A stretch of DNA of 32,328 nucleotides from Sedimentisphaerales bacterium (GCA_016926155.1 JAFGPC010000134.1:1-32328), one strand, 5' to 3'. Shown: positions 18,398 through 26,418, numbered from the stretch's first letter. Numbers and translations are program-made. The notes: a model not told the origin generated them from the sequence alone.

Positions 18398-20720
18398 TCG
18401 CTTCATCGAACAACGGCCTGCGTCGAAAATCGGCCGGATCGTAGGTTGGATTGGAAGGATCGGCATTCGCCCAGTGCGAATGATGACGGCCGTAATACGT
18501 GCCGTAAAACTGATAGTTTGTATCCACCCATCGACACAGGACCATCAGCTCATATGGATCGAGCAGCCTGGTATGATCCTCATTGGCGTTCTTCGGATGC
18601 GCTGCATCGGTAAGCACTTGAATCAATACACTTTGGTAACAGCCAAGGCTTTTTGGTTTCAGAAAAGAGCCGTTGTAATTGCCCTGGTCTCCCTGTAGAA
18701 AAGAGGTAAATTCCGGAATGATCGGACCGGCCAGTTGCTTTTTACACAATTCTTCATAAGAAGCGTTGTAATATTCCGTCAGATCGGCAGTCAGCTTCAA
18801 ATCTCCCTCAGGTTTTTCATTTCCATGACAGGAAATGCACTTGGCGTCGAAAAGCGGTTGGATATCGCTGGGGTAATGAATTACCTGTCGGGCAAGGCCG
18901 TCTCCGCCATGATCGACAAGATCACACGGCTGCGGCTGGGGAGTGCTCGGCTCGCGTCGTAAGGCCAGAAGCATATGGGGCTTGGTATGGTTGGCGGTAT
19001 GGTTGTTTCTCCCGTGACACCCGACACAGGAGCGCACTTCGCCGGGACGATAGTTGACATAGGTCCGCTCCCGCTGGATTTCCCGAAAGTTCTCATCCAG
19101 TGCCTGGAAGAAGATATTCCGATTGGCCGGGACTTTGAAGTAGGCTGAGCCGTCTTTTTCCACCGGCACGACACCCCACTGTACCCGGGGCCAGAGGGCC
19201 GCCTTCCAGTTGGAGCTGGTTGTGGCCATGCCCCATCGCCTGCCGGTATCCCAGTATCGCGGGACCGCCTCGTTGATTCGCAGCCATTTGATCTGGCCGA
19301 GTGCTACATTTTCCATTTCCTGATAAACATTATTGAGAATACAGAGAGCTTCATTGTTGGCGGCATACTTCGAATCGTAATCCGTTTGGATTTTCGGGGG
19401 AATCTTTCGAGCGACTAGCGGAGTCGGATGCCAGCAGGATAAAGCCGGATCATTGTAAATAAGCCGATGGTTTCCTTCCGTATCAATCAGATACAGGCTA
19501 TAGGCATCGGGTACGTTTTGATAATGGTCGCTCGGGTTGGATTTGTAGGAAACGAGAAACTCATTTTCGCTGACCGGATAGGGATGTGTGTAGAGATGAC
19601 CGCTTCGACCTTCCTGGTCGTGTACATAGGTGCCGTCTTGCTTTCGGAAATACCAGCCGTATCCATTCCGTCGTTCCATAAAGATATGCGGAGTGATGTT
19701 GGTGACGGCATAGTTATTATCCCATTGGATATACTCAGGCTCGTCCGGATCGGGGCCTCGTCGGAGCAAACCCTGCTGTAAATTGAGAAGCATAATCGCC
19801 CCGAGACAGCCGCCTTGGGGATAGTGGCACGTGCCGACACAGACGATCTGGTCGCTGGTTCCGGGCAAGGCTTGGGGATACATATACACGGTTGTGGTAT
19901 CATCGGCTATGCCGTACAATTCCTGTGGCATGGATCCATCCGGATTCATGGACCAGATCGTTTTACATACTCGTGAACCTTTATCGACATATTCCCAGCG
20001 ATGATACATCACCCTGCCGTCATCCAGAACCACCGGACAGAATTCGCTGACAGGGCTCTGGGTGAGTTGCTGGATGTTGCCGCCGTCGGCATTCATCCGA
20101 TGCAGTACGGATGTGACCAGGTGTGCGGAACCGCCGCAGAGGATCGTATACTCACAGCGGGTCGAGGAAAAAATAATATCGCCGTCCTGCAGGTAACAGG
20201 GATGAACGTCGTCGGTGTGCCAGGGCTTGCCCCAGCGAGCTACCTTCTGGGCTTCGTCGGGAGGAGGGAACGACACTTGCCGCAGACCCGTGCCATCTAC
20301 ACACACCTCCCAGATCCGAAAACCGGCGCTGGGATTTTCGCGGAAATCAAAGAGGACTTTCTTTGCGTCGAAAGACAGGCTGATCTTACCGATAAAGCCC
20401 TTGCCTCCCGGCAGGCGGGCCGCGGTAACCACGGGCCGTGGTTGCTGTGTGCGGAGGTTATAGATATAGATGCCGTTGTCGGCGACAAAACGGTCGGGAC
20501 TGGTGCCGTTGTTGATATCGGTGTAATAATGGTCGGAGGAATAGGGCTTGCGTTTCACAAAAACAATCTCATCAAATCCCAGCCGATCGGAATCAGCGGT
20601 GAGCTTCTGATCGATATCCTGTAGATCCGCTATGCATAAGACGCTGGTTGTCAGAAGAACGACGGTAATCAAACTCGTTACAAGAATTCGCGTCATTGGT
20701 CTTAATTTATGTACTGCCAT
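18366..20720 (-). CDS. Secreted HzsA-related protein with beta-propeller and two c-type haem motifs
   Basis: 784 residues. A signal peptide (ILVTSLITVVLLTTSVLCIA, about residues 12-31) directs export. Residues about 45-440 contain repeated segments such as NPDGSMPQELYG, MNADGGNIQQLT and VDGTGLRQVSF, typical of PD40/TolB-like propeller blades. Two canonical haem c motifs follow, CVGCH at 565-569 and CISCH at 628-632; an additional CVGTCH (294-299) has one residue too many for the standard motif. The combination is that of the hydrazine synthase alpha-subunit-like family, which is widespread in planctomycetes that do not make hydrazine; the role is unknown and probably redox-related. The start at 20720 overlaps the upstream gene by 14 nt; Met9 at 20696 is the alternative. 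The C-terminus sits on the breakpoint described for the sulfatase remnant, so the last residues may not be native. Confidence 0.85.
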   Translation of the reverse strand: MAVHKLRPMTRILVTSLITVVLLTTSVLCIADLQDIDQKLTADSDRLGFDEIVFVKRKPYSSDHYYTDINNGTSPDRFVADNGIYIYNLRTQQPRPVVTAARLPGGKGFIGKISLSFDAKKVLFDFRENPSAGFRIWEVCVDGTGLRQVSFPPPDEAQKVARWGKPWHTDDVHPCYLQDGDIIFSSTRCEYTILCGGSAHLVTSVLHRMNADGGNIQQLTQSPVSEFCPVVLDDGRVMYHRWEYVDKGSRVCKTIWSMNPDGSMPQELYGIADDTTTVYMYPQALPGTSDQIVCVGTCHYPQGGCLGAIMLLNLQQGLLRRGPDPDEPEYIQWDNNYAVTNITPHIFMERRNGYGWYFRKQDGTYVHDQEGRSGHLYTHPYPVSENEFLVSYKSNPSDHYQNVPDAYSLYLIDTEGNHRLIYNDPALSCWHPTPLVARKIPPKIQTDYDSKYAANNEALCILNNVYQEMENVALGQIKWLRINEAVPRYWDTGRRWGMATTSSNWKAALWPRVQWGVVPVEKDGSAYFKVPANRNIFFQALDENFREIQRERTYVNYRPGEVRSCVGCHGRNNHTANHTKPHMLLALRREPSTPQPQPCDLVDHGGDGLARQVIHYPSDIQPLFDAKCISCHGNEKPEGDLKLTADLTEYYNASYEELCKKQLAGPIIPEFTSFLQGDQGNYNGSFLKPKSLGCYQSVLIQVLTDAAHPKNANEDHTRLLDPYELMVLCRWVDTNYQFYGTYYGRHHSHWANADPSNPTYDPADFRRRPLFDEAISKFAPTWHR

Positions 20721-21111
20721 TTTTTGTCACTTTTCTTCCTAATGAATAAAAACACCACGAATAGAAAAGGAGAAACACAGTTCCGTAAAAACATGCAGGC
20801 CAGTCAATCTGAAATTCCTTGGTCACAAGTTCTAATACAAGCCCATACATTCCCAACCAATAGAAAACCGCCGCTGGTAAAACCGATAATGTACTGATTA
20901 CCAGAAGAGCTTTTCTATTATAACAGAAAATAGACAGTATAAAAGTAAAGATGAGATAACAGGATGCAAGAATCTGCATGGCATTTTCAAAAGCAGAGTA
21001 TTCGATTTCGCCTTCCAATATATCTGAAATAAGCCCCCATATGAACAGAATTGAGAATAAACCAAATATGAACTGGATCCATCCGATTTTGGATTTGCTT
21101 TTCTGGTTCAT
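20707..21111 (-). CDS. Small four-helix membrane protein
   Basis: 134 residues, unrecognised. Four hydrophobic segments are visible: residues about 9-27, 45-63, 68-88 and 105-127, separated by short polar loops; the N-terminus MNQKSKSK is basic, so it probably faces the cytoplasm. The gene is AT-rich and its codon use differs from the neighbours, which may indicate relatively recent acquisition or weak expression. Its end overlaps the start of the HzsA-like gene by 14 nt, which suggests coupling, and it lies downstream of a strong leftward promoter. The ribosome site is weak; a 22-codon leader frame ends on its ATG (ATGA) and could deliver ribosomes. Confidence 0.6.
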   Translation of the reverse strand: MNQKSKSKIGWIQFIFGLFSILFIWGLISDILEGEIEYSAFENAMQILASCYLIFTFILSIFCYNRKALLVISTLSVLPAAVFYWLGMYGLVLELVTKEFQIDWPACFYGTVFLLFYSWCFYSLGRKVTKNGST

Positions 21112-21176
21112 TTACTTTTTATCCACATGGATGCCCTTTTTCCTTCTTGCCGACCTGATCTGCATTTCACTCTCAT
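21108..21176 (-). CDS. Possible 22-residue leader peptide
   Basis: ATG at 21176 opens a 22-codon frame rich in Arg and Lys (starting MRVKCRSGRQEGK) whose TGA overlaps the ATG of the membrane protein gene as ATGA. GAGGGG lies about 10 nt upstream. The arrangement suggests translational coupling, but the frame is short and could be chance. The sequence ACAGGATG, close to the CsrA consensus, covers this start codon. Confidence 0.3.
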   Translation of the reverse strand: MRVKCRSGRQEGKRASMWIKSK

Positions 21177-21202
21177 CCTGTGAATCCCCTCTGATACATC
21201 TC

Positions 21203-21232
21203 ATTATACAAAAAACAACCATATCCTGTAAA
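21203..21232 (-). promoter_or_regulatory. Sigma70-type promoter for the membrane protein/HzsA-like operon
   Basis: On the minus strand TTTACA (21232-21227) is separated by 18 nt from a perfect TATAAT (21208-21203). The first start codon of the operon (21111) is about 85 nt downstream of the predicted start point. Confidence 0.75.
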
Positions 21233-21274
21233 GCAGTTGAGCAGTGCAGGAAAGAAAGGGGATATATAAGTAAA

Positions 21275-21302
21275 TTGCGAATTTGGCCCGATCGGGTATA
21301 CT
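21275..21302 (+). promoter_or_regulatory. Probable promoter for the beta-helix enzyme gene
   Basis: TTGCGA (21275-21280), 16-nt spacer, TATACT (21297-21302). It would give a leader of roughly 43 nt before the ATG at 21352. It is divergent from the promoter at 21203-21232. Confidence 0.5.
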
Positions 21303-21351
21303 GGAAAAAGTAAGGACTACAGAATAATACTAGAGTTTTGGAGGTTCTGTG

Positions 21352-24063
21352 ATGGCGCGGTATCGATATTCTCCTGTTATGGTCTTTGTCCTCAGTTGGA
21401 TCTGTCTGTGTGCATGCAGCGTGCAGGCCGAGACGATCTATGTCTCGCCGGAGGGTCGGGATTCCTGGTCGGGTCTTGTCGAGCGAGCCAACGCCCGACG
21501 CTCGGATGGACCGGCGGCAACGCTGACCGGGGCGCGCAACGTCGTACGAAAGCTCAAGAGCGAGGACAAGCTCATCGAGCCGGTCGAGATCGTCGTCGCA
21601 GACGGGCAATATACCATGCTCGAAACGCTGGTCCTGGAACCGCAGGACAGCGGCACAGCGAATATGTCGATCACCTACCGAGCCGCAGACGGCGCCAAGC
21701 CCGTCTTTTCGGGGGGGCAGGTGATATCCCGTTTTGTCCCCGACAAAGACGGTGTGTGGAAAACACGAGTGCCGGACGTTGCCGAAGGGAAGTGGTATTT
21801 TGAGCAGCTCTGGGTGGATGGTGTGCGGGCTGTGCGGGCCAGGACGCCAAACGAGTATTACTTTTACATGCTCAGCATTCATGAACAGATGCTGGAAAAC
21901 GGAGGCAGCGTAGCCAGGCGGGCCCGCCAGACCGTCAAGCTCCGCGCCGGGGATATCGCCCACCTTCTGCCCCTGAGCAAAAAGGAACTGCGCGATGTCA
22001 ACTTCATGGTGTATCACAAATGGGACAACACTCGGCGGTTTATCACGGCTGTCAATGGCAAGAACAACCTGCTGATTACCGACGGGACGGGGATGAAGCC
22101 CTGGAACAAGTGGGTCAACAACACGCGATATCACCTGGAAAACTTCAAGGCCGCCCTGGATACTCCGGGTGAGTGGTTTCTGGATCGTGACGGGACGCTG
22201 TACTATAAACCGCTGCCGGGCCAGGATATGCGAAAGGCGGTTGTCGTAGCCCCAAGACTGGAGAAATTCGTCGTTTTCAAGGGCGATCTGGATAAGAAAC
22301 AGTTCGTTGAGCACATTACAATCCGCGGCCTGTCGTTTCAGCATGCCCAGTACCTCACTCCGCCCGAGGGTTTTGAAGCGGCCCAGGCGGCCTCGCCCAT
22401 TGACGCCGTGGTCATGGCTGACGGAGCCCGAAACATCACGCTGGATCTATGCCGTGTCGAGCATGTGGGCACCTATGGCATCTGGTTCCGGGAGGGCTGT
22501 TGGGACTGCCTGGTGCAGCGGACACTGGTGAATGATCTGGGGGCCGGCGGGATCCGGATCGGCGAAACGGGGATCGCTTCCGAGGAGCATCGGCGAACCA
22601 GTCACATTACGGTTGATAACAATATCTTCCATGGCGGCGGGTATATCTTCCCCTGTGCGGTTGGTGTATGGATCGGCCAGAGCGGCGATAATCAGGTCAC
22701 GCACAATGATGTGGGCGATTTTTATTACTCAGCCGTCTCGATAGGCTGGCGATGGGGCTACTCAGACAGCCTGGCCAAGCGGAACCACGTGGATTACAAC
22801 CACTTGCATCATATCGGTTATGGTGTGCTCAGCGACATGGGAGGGGTATACACGCTCGGCCCCAGCGAAGGCACAACGGTCAACAATAACGTGATCCATG
22901 ACGTCTATGCGTACTCCTACGGCGGCTGGGGGCTGTACACCGACGAGGGCAGCACGGGTATCACGATGGCCAACAACCTCGTATATAACGTTAAGACCGG
23001 AGGATTTCACCAGCATTACGGCAAGGAAAACGTGATCCGCAACAACATCCTGGCCTTTAGCGAACTGTATCAGGTGCAGGCCACCCGCGTTGAAGAACAT
23101 CTGTCGTTTACGTTTGAGAACAATATCGTTTACTACGATCAGGGAGTATTGCTTTCCGGGCCATGGACGCGGGTACGGCTGAAGATGGATAACAATTGTT
23201 ACTGGAATACAGCAGGGAAAGTGGATTTTGTCGGAAAGAAACTGGAGGACTGGCAAAAAGAGACAGGATACGATAAAAACTCGATTGTCGCCGATCCTGG
23301 ATTTGCGGATACAGCCAATCATGATTTCCGACTGCCGCCGGACAGCCCGGCATTGAAGGTCGGTTTCCAGCCGTTCGACTATAGCAAGGCGGGTGTATAT
23401 GGCGATCTTTCATGGATTGAACTGGCCAGGAACTTGCCTGTCAAAGAGCGAGAACTGCCGCCCCCGCCCCCGCCGGTAGATGTTGAGGATGATTATGAAC
23501 TGACCGATGTCGGGTCTCTGCCGGCGGATGCCGAAGTCCACACCGAGAACAAAGGCGATTCGATTGTTATCACAAACGAGCAGGCTGCTTCGGGGGAAAA
23601 ATCGGTCAAGATTACCGACGCGCCGGGCCTGGAGCACTCCTGGAATCCTCACCTGGTCTATCGTCTCCAGCACCGAAGCGGCACAACAACTTCGTCGTTT
23701 GACCTGATGATCGCAGTAGATTCGAGTATCAATTTTGAATGGCGCGATTACGGCAAGAGCCCATATCGAACCGGGCCGTATTTTTCCATTCGCAATCAAA
23801 TCCTGAGCGTGGCCGGCAGGGAAATGATGCGACTGCCTTTAAAAAAATGGATTCATTTCTCGATCACTGCGCCGCTGGGGGAAACAACCGAGGAAGCATG
23901 GTCGATGGAGGTGACTATCCCGGGAAGTTCCTCACGTATGTTCAGGAACATTCCCCATAGCAGTACGGAATTTAACCATTTGGAATGGCTGGGCTTGACC
24001 AGCAACGCCACCGATAAAACCGCCTTCTACTTGGACAACATCTCGATCAAAAACAAGCGATAA
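21352..24063 (+). CDS. Secreted right-handed parallel beta-helix enzyme, GH141-like, with C-terminal jelly-roll domain
   Basis: 903 residues from ATG 21352, 7 nt after GGAGG (21340-21344); a GTG three bases earlier is too close. Signal peptide to about residue 26 ([14 protein letters not shown]). The opening pattern, with [12 protein letters not shown], then [29 protein letters not shown] and [14 protein letters not shown], is that of the beta-helix glycosidases grouped in GH141, known for alpha-L-fucosidase and xylanase activities. Residues about 310-650 hold the helix coils with repeated N-N and I/V-rich rungs ([35 protein letters not shown]). A polyproline linker (six P in a row near 702-707) leads to a domain at about 710-903 resembling a LamG-type carbohydrate-binding jelly roll. 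The family assignment is by pattern only; a polysaccharide lyase or epimerase of beta-helix fold is the alternative. Proximity to ten sulfatases supports a role on sulfated glycan. Confidence 0.8.
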   Translation: MARYRYSPVMVFVLSWICLCACSVQAETIYVSPEGRDSWSGLVERANARRSDGPAATLTGARNVVRKLKSEDKLIEPVEIVVADGQYTMLETLVLEPQDSGTANMSITYRAADGAKPVFSGGQVISRFVPDKDGVWKTRVPDVAEGKWYFEQLWVDGVRAVRARTPNEYYFYMLSIHEQMLENGGSVARRARQTVKLRAGDIAHLLPLSKKELRDVNFMVYHKWDNTRRFITAVNGKNNLLITDGTGMKPWNKWVNNTRYHLENFKAALDTPGEWFLDRDGTLYYKPLPGQDMRKAVVVAPRLEKFVVFKGDLDKKQFVEHITIRGLSFQHAQYLTPPEGFEAAQAASPIDAVVMADGARNITLDLCRVEHVGTYGIWFREGCWDCLVQRTLVNDLGAGGIRIGETGIASEEHRRTSHITVDNNIFHGGGYIFPCAVGVWIGQSGDNQVTHNDVGDFYYSAVSIGWRWGYSDSLAKRNHVDYNHLHHIGYGVLSDMGGVYTLGPSEGTTVNNNVIHDVYAYSYGGWGLYTDEGSTGITMANNLVYNVKTGGFHQHYGKENVIRNNILAFSELYQVQATRVEEHLSFTFENNIVYYDQGVLLSGPWTRVRLKMDNNCYWNTAGKVDFVGKKLEDWQKETGYDKNSIVADPGFADTANHDFRLPPDSPALKVGFQPFDYSKAGVYGDLSWIELARNLPVKERELPPPPPPVDVEDDYELTDVGSLPADAEVHTENKGDSIVITNEQAASGEKSVKITDAPGLEHSWNPHLVYRLQHRSGTTTSSFDLMIAVDSSINFEWRDYGKSPYRTGPYFSIRNQILSVAGREMMRLPLKKWIHFSITAPLGETTEEAWSMEVTIPGSSSRMFRNIPHSSTEFNHLEWLGLTSNATDKTAFYLDNISIKNKR

Positions 24064-24065
24064 AT

Positions 24066-24087
24066 AGATATCATCCTTATATCTTTT
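24066..24087 (+). terminator. Weak hairpin with T-run after the beta-helix gene
   Basis: AGATAT (24066-24071) and ATATCT (24079-24084) form a 6-bp AT-rich stem with a 7-nt loop, followed by TTT. It lies 3 nt after the stop codon. Stability is low, so termination here is uncertain. Confidence 0.35.
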
Positions 24088-24136
24088 CATGGTGAACATA
24101 GAATTTTGTTTTCCAGTACAGTGCAATCTGCGCATC

Positions 24137-24168
24137 AAAAAAGGCCGCGAGCCTCCATGCTCACGACC
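24137..24168 (-). terminator. Strong intrinsic terminator on the minus strand
   Basis: On the minus strand GGTCGTGAGC (24168-24159) pairs with GCTCGCGGCC (24152-24143) over 10 bp with two G-U pairs; the loop is ATGGAG, and TTTTTT follows at 24142-24137. There is no leftward protein gene ending here, so it marks the end of a non-coding transcript. Confidence 0.8.
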
Positions 24169-24444
24169 CAAGCAAAAATGCGTATCAGGTCACTCGTCCC
24201 TGTGCGACCTTCAAGCTGTCTTTTCATTACCATATCCGGCGGTCACCGCCGGTGTCCTCCCGTTAACACCATTCCCTTGGCGCACACTATCCCTGTCAAC
24301 TTATCAAAATCGAGTTTGAGGATATCTTCTTACCCTACCGGCTTCCCATGGCGCACATAGACCATCCCTGCCTACGGAAAACGCTCCCTGTAGAATTGTT
24401 TTTTCATTCTTATCCTCGCCCTCCGTGTACTCGTCCCTTTCGAT
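24137..24444 (-). ncRNA. Candidate CsrB/RsmZ-like CsrA-sequestering small RNA
   Basis: A leftward transcript of about 305 nt is predicted from a strong promoter (24451-24479) to a strong intrinsic terminator (24137-24168), and no convincing reading frame fills it. It holds 13 GGA triplets, eight of them GGGA. ACAGGGA occurs exactly three times (24391-24385, 24296-24290, 24203-24197), with a further CAGGGATGG at 24370-24362 and AAAGGGACG near 24440; these match the CsrA consensus ACARGGAUG. Two sites sit in hairpin loops: CGCCA-AGGGAA-UGGUG (24282-24267) and CAC-AGGGACGA-GUG (24206-24190, extended by AGGU/ACCU). A very stable stem, CCGGCGGT-C-ACCGCCGG (24236-24252), and a repeated block TGTGCGCCA (24356-24348 region and 24286-24278) add structure. 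Architecture resembles CsrB; homology to a known RNA family could not be tested. Confidence 0.6.
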
Positions 24445-24450
24445 CAAATC

Positions 24451-24479
24451 ACTATATTCGCGGACCATATGTTGATCAA
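24451..24479 (-). promoter_or_regulatory. Sigma70-type promoter for the candidate small RNA
   Basis: On the minus strand TTGATC (24479-24474), a 17-nt spacer, and TATAGT (24456-24451). Transcription should start near 24444. Confidence 0.7.
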
Positions 24480-24507
24480 CACCTTTTTAACAAAAAACGT
24501 AAAATTA

Positions 24508-24536
24508 TTGTCTGATGTTTCTCGTCCTGCTACACT
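24508..24536 (+). promoter_or_regulatory. Sigma70-type promoter facing the SGNH hydrolase gene
   Basis: TTGTCT (24508-24513), 17-nt spacer, TACACT (24531-24536), followed by GGAATC. The -10 and following bases nearly repeat those of the mutase promoter (TACACTGAAATC at 535-546). It is back to back with the small-RNA promoter, with 28 AT-rich bases between the two -35 boxes. Confidence 0.65.
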
Positions 24537-24566
24537 GGAATCGTTAAATCCTTGGGAGAAAACAAG

Positions 24567-24698
24567 ATGCAAAGTGACAATAAGAAAATCCTTTTTTTAG
24601 AGACAGCTACCAGCGTTCTGTTACTTCTTCCTTTTTCTTCGAACGGCTACACCTTTCGTACAGACGCATTGCAATTCATTACTAGTTACCGATCATGA
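24567..24698 (+). CDS. Small ORF with hydrophobic N-terminus (43 residues)
   Basis: The ATG at 24567 stands 8 nt after GGGAG (24554-24558) and 25-30 nt after the predicted start point of the promoter at 24508-24536. The peptide begins MQSDNKKILFLETATSVLLL, then PFSSNGYTF, which looks like a signal peptide or single membrane helix followed by about 20 residues. It may be a small secreted or membrane peptide, a leader controlling the SGNH gene 98 bp downstream, or the 5' stump of a broken secreted-protein gene. No family recognised. Confidence 0.35.
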   Translation: MQSDNKKILFLETATSVLLLLPFSSNGYTFRTDALQFITSYRS

Positions 24699-24796
24699 TC
24701 TTATGAAAGACGAAACAAATCAACAACGAGATATATGGCATCGTGAAGCTTGTTGGGTAATTTGAATCAGGGAAATCAGTTTCAGGAGGATAAGGG

Positions 24797-25708
24797 ATGA
24801 AACCATGTTTATTGACTGCTTTGTTGATGTTCTCGGCATTTGTATCCGCACAACAGAGTCGGGAGAAAACACCCGGATCGGAGGAGCCGTCTTCAGCGCG
24901 ATGGGAAAAAGAAATCCGGGTATTTGAAGAGTGGGACAAGAAGAACTCGTTTCCCAGGGACGCGGTTTTGTTTGTTGGCAGCAGCAGTATTCGACTGTGG
25001 CCAACGTGCGAATCATTTCCCGGGTTTCCCGTGATCAATCGAGGATTCGGCGGGGCTTTCGTTGCCGACGTTACATACTATGCTGACCGCATTGCAATCC
25101 CGTATAAACCGACAGCCATCTGTTTTTTTGCCGGCGGAAATGACATTGCGTCAGGCAGGACACCGCAACAGGTTGTTGAAGACGCCGCCGCTTTTGCCAA
25201 ACACATTTGGTTGAAACTGCCGACAACACCGATTCTCTTTTTGTCCATCAAACCCAGTCCCCAACGCATGGCCCACTGGCCGCAGATTAAAGAGGCCAAC
25301 AAGTTCCTGCAGGACATGTGTTCGCGAGATGACCGGCTTTCTTTTGTTGATGTTGCCACTCCGCTTCTGGACCTCGAGGAAACACCCATCCCCTCGTTGT
25401 ACCAATCGGATCAGTTGCACCTTAGCGAAACCGGGTATCGGATATGGACATTGCTGGTCACGCCGGCTTTGACGCAGTGTATTCGAATCAACGAGTCGAA
25501 TACTTTCGCACCAGGAGATTCTACTCCGCCGGCAGCATCCCCGAATCCAGGTGTAGGTAACTATATCGCTTCCAAAACTAGTAAAATCTTCCATACTTCA
25601 ACATGCAGTTCGGCGAAACGAATTACAGAAGCCAATCTGGTACGATTTGATTCGCGGGAGCAGGCGCTCCGCAGTGGACGAAAACCCTGTAAGCTCTGTA
25701 AGCCCTGA
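24797..25708 (+). CDS. Secreted SGNH/GDSL hydrolase fused to an Ada-like zinc-binding domain
   Basis: 303 residues with a signal peptide (cleavage near VSAQQ, residue 19). The SGNH blocks are visible: FVGSSSIRLW at 59-68 with the nucleophile at Ser63, a glycine at NRGFGG (block II), GGND at 113-116, and DQLHLSETGY with Asp205 and His208. This is the fold of carbohydrate esterases and platelet-activating-factor acetylhydrolase-like proteins, so deacetylation of a glycan is a reasonable guess. After a Pro/Ser linker (238-254), residues 256-303 read YIASKTSKIFHTSTC and end GRKPCKLCKP; Cys270, Cys298 and Cys301 with His266 match the small metal-binding domain of Ada methyltransferase, here exported. 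AGGAGG (24784-24789) is 7 nt before the ATG. Confidence 0.88.
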   Translation: MKPCLLTALLMFSAFVSAQQSREKTPGSEEPSSARWEKEIRVFEEWDKKNSFPRDAVLFVGSSSIRLWPTCESFPGFPVINRGFGGAFVADVTYYADRIAIPYKPTAICFFAGGNDIASGRTPQQVVEDAAAFAKHIWLKLPTTPILFLSIKPSPQRMAHWPQIKEANKFLQDMCSRDDRLSFVDVATPLLDLEETPIPSLYQSDQLHLSETGYRIWTLLVTPALTQCIRINESNTFAPGDSTPPAASPNPGVGNYIASKTSKIFHTSTCSSAKRITEANLVRFDSREQALRSGRKPCKLCKP

Positions 25709-25728
25709 ACGAAGAAAGAGTTCGATTT

Positions 25729-26418
25729 CTAAAATTCCCATTTATGGGATTGTTTGATAAACCGATTTTGCATGATGATTCCGAGTATCGTCGGGGCGAT
25801 AATTACCACGGGCATGAACCATGTGGTATTGTAGACCAGGTCCTGAATATGAGAAGTCGGTGGTTGCTGCAGGGCCTCATATTTATCCAGTAGGGAAAGA
25901 ATTCCCACAATAACGATCGTACTGCCCCCTAAACTGGTAAACAACATAACGGCGGCCTTGAGTACGATAAAAGATATCATTCCACCCGCTACGACTCCCA
26001 CTAACGCGCCGGCCCAGGCATAGACCTGAGGCAGGTTGAAGGCATACCACAGTCCACCAGTAATGATGCCTCCTGCGGCGGCTCCGAGCAGACAGACGCA
26101 CCACTTCATCAACGGCACCGAGACAAAAGCCAGCAGTGCACAGCCTAATAATCCTCCCAGAACCTCGCTTCCCATCTCGCGACCGCCCAGAATGCCAAGA
26201 ATCATCCCAATTAATCCGAAAGAAATAACTACAAGGATGCGAAAGATACGCCAGCCGTAAAGCATGTACACGATGCCAAACGAGATGGCCAGAACGGCCT
26301 GCAGCCAGGTCAGAACGGTGATCTGTTGCCAGATCATATCCACGAGAGAATCGACGACTCGTTCATTCCCCACTGTTGTAGTTGGTTCGGTCTGTGCAAG
26401 AAGGCTCAGAAACGGCAT
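25729..26418 (-). CDS. Polytopic membrane protein, DUF4203-like (glycine-rich helices)
   Basis: 229 residues with about seven hydrophobic segments between residues 38 and 220, several with small-residue packing motifs (GGLLGCALL, GAAAGGIITGG, GALVGVVAGGMISF). A long periplasmic or cytoplasmic N-terminal stretch (1-35) precedes them. The pattern resembles TMEM198/DUF4203 proteins of unknown function. The ATG lies 2 nt after the stop of the upstream gene, with AGGAG inside its last codons, so the two are a translationally coupled pair. It converges with the SGNH gene with only 20 bp between the stops. Confidence 0.75.
   Translation of the reverse strand: MPFLSLLAQTEPTTTVGNERVVDSLVDMIWQQITVLTWLQAVLAISFGIVYMLYGWRIFRILVVISFGLIGMILGILGGREMGSEVLGGLLGCALLAFVSVPLMKWCVCLLGAAAGGIITGGLWYAFNLPQVYAWAGALVGVVAGGMISFIVLKAAVMLFTSLGGSTIVIVGILSLLDKYEALQQPPTSHIQDLVYNTTWFMPVVIIAPTILGIIMQNRFIKQSHKWEF

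Noticed and set aside
21112-22344. A 410-codon open frame on the minus strand opposite the beta-helix gene
   Set aside because: It lies almost wholly antisense to a gene with signal peptide, ribosome site and family pattern, and its translation shows no domain. It is a shadow of high-GC coding sequence.
24089-24360. Overlapping plus-strand frames of 76 and 84 codons in the beta-helix/SGNH interval
   Set aside because: Low-complexity translations without ribosome sites; the region is better explained by the minus-strand promoter, hairpins and terminator.
24241-24360. Cobalamin- or c-di-GMP-riboswitch-like fragments (GGGAAGCCGG, GGTAGGG)
   Set aside because: The conserved boxes are not in the right order, the B12 box is absent, and the transcript ends at a terminator with no gene downstream on that strand.
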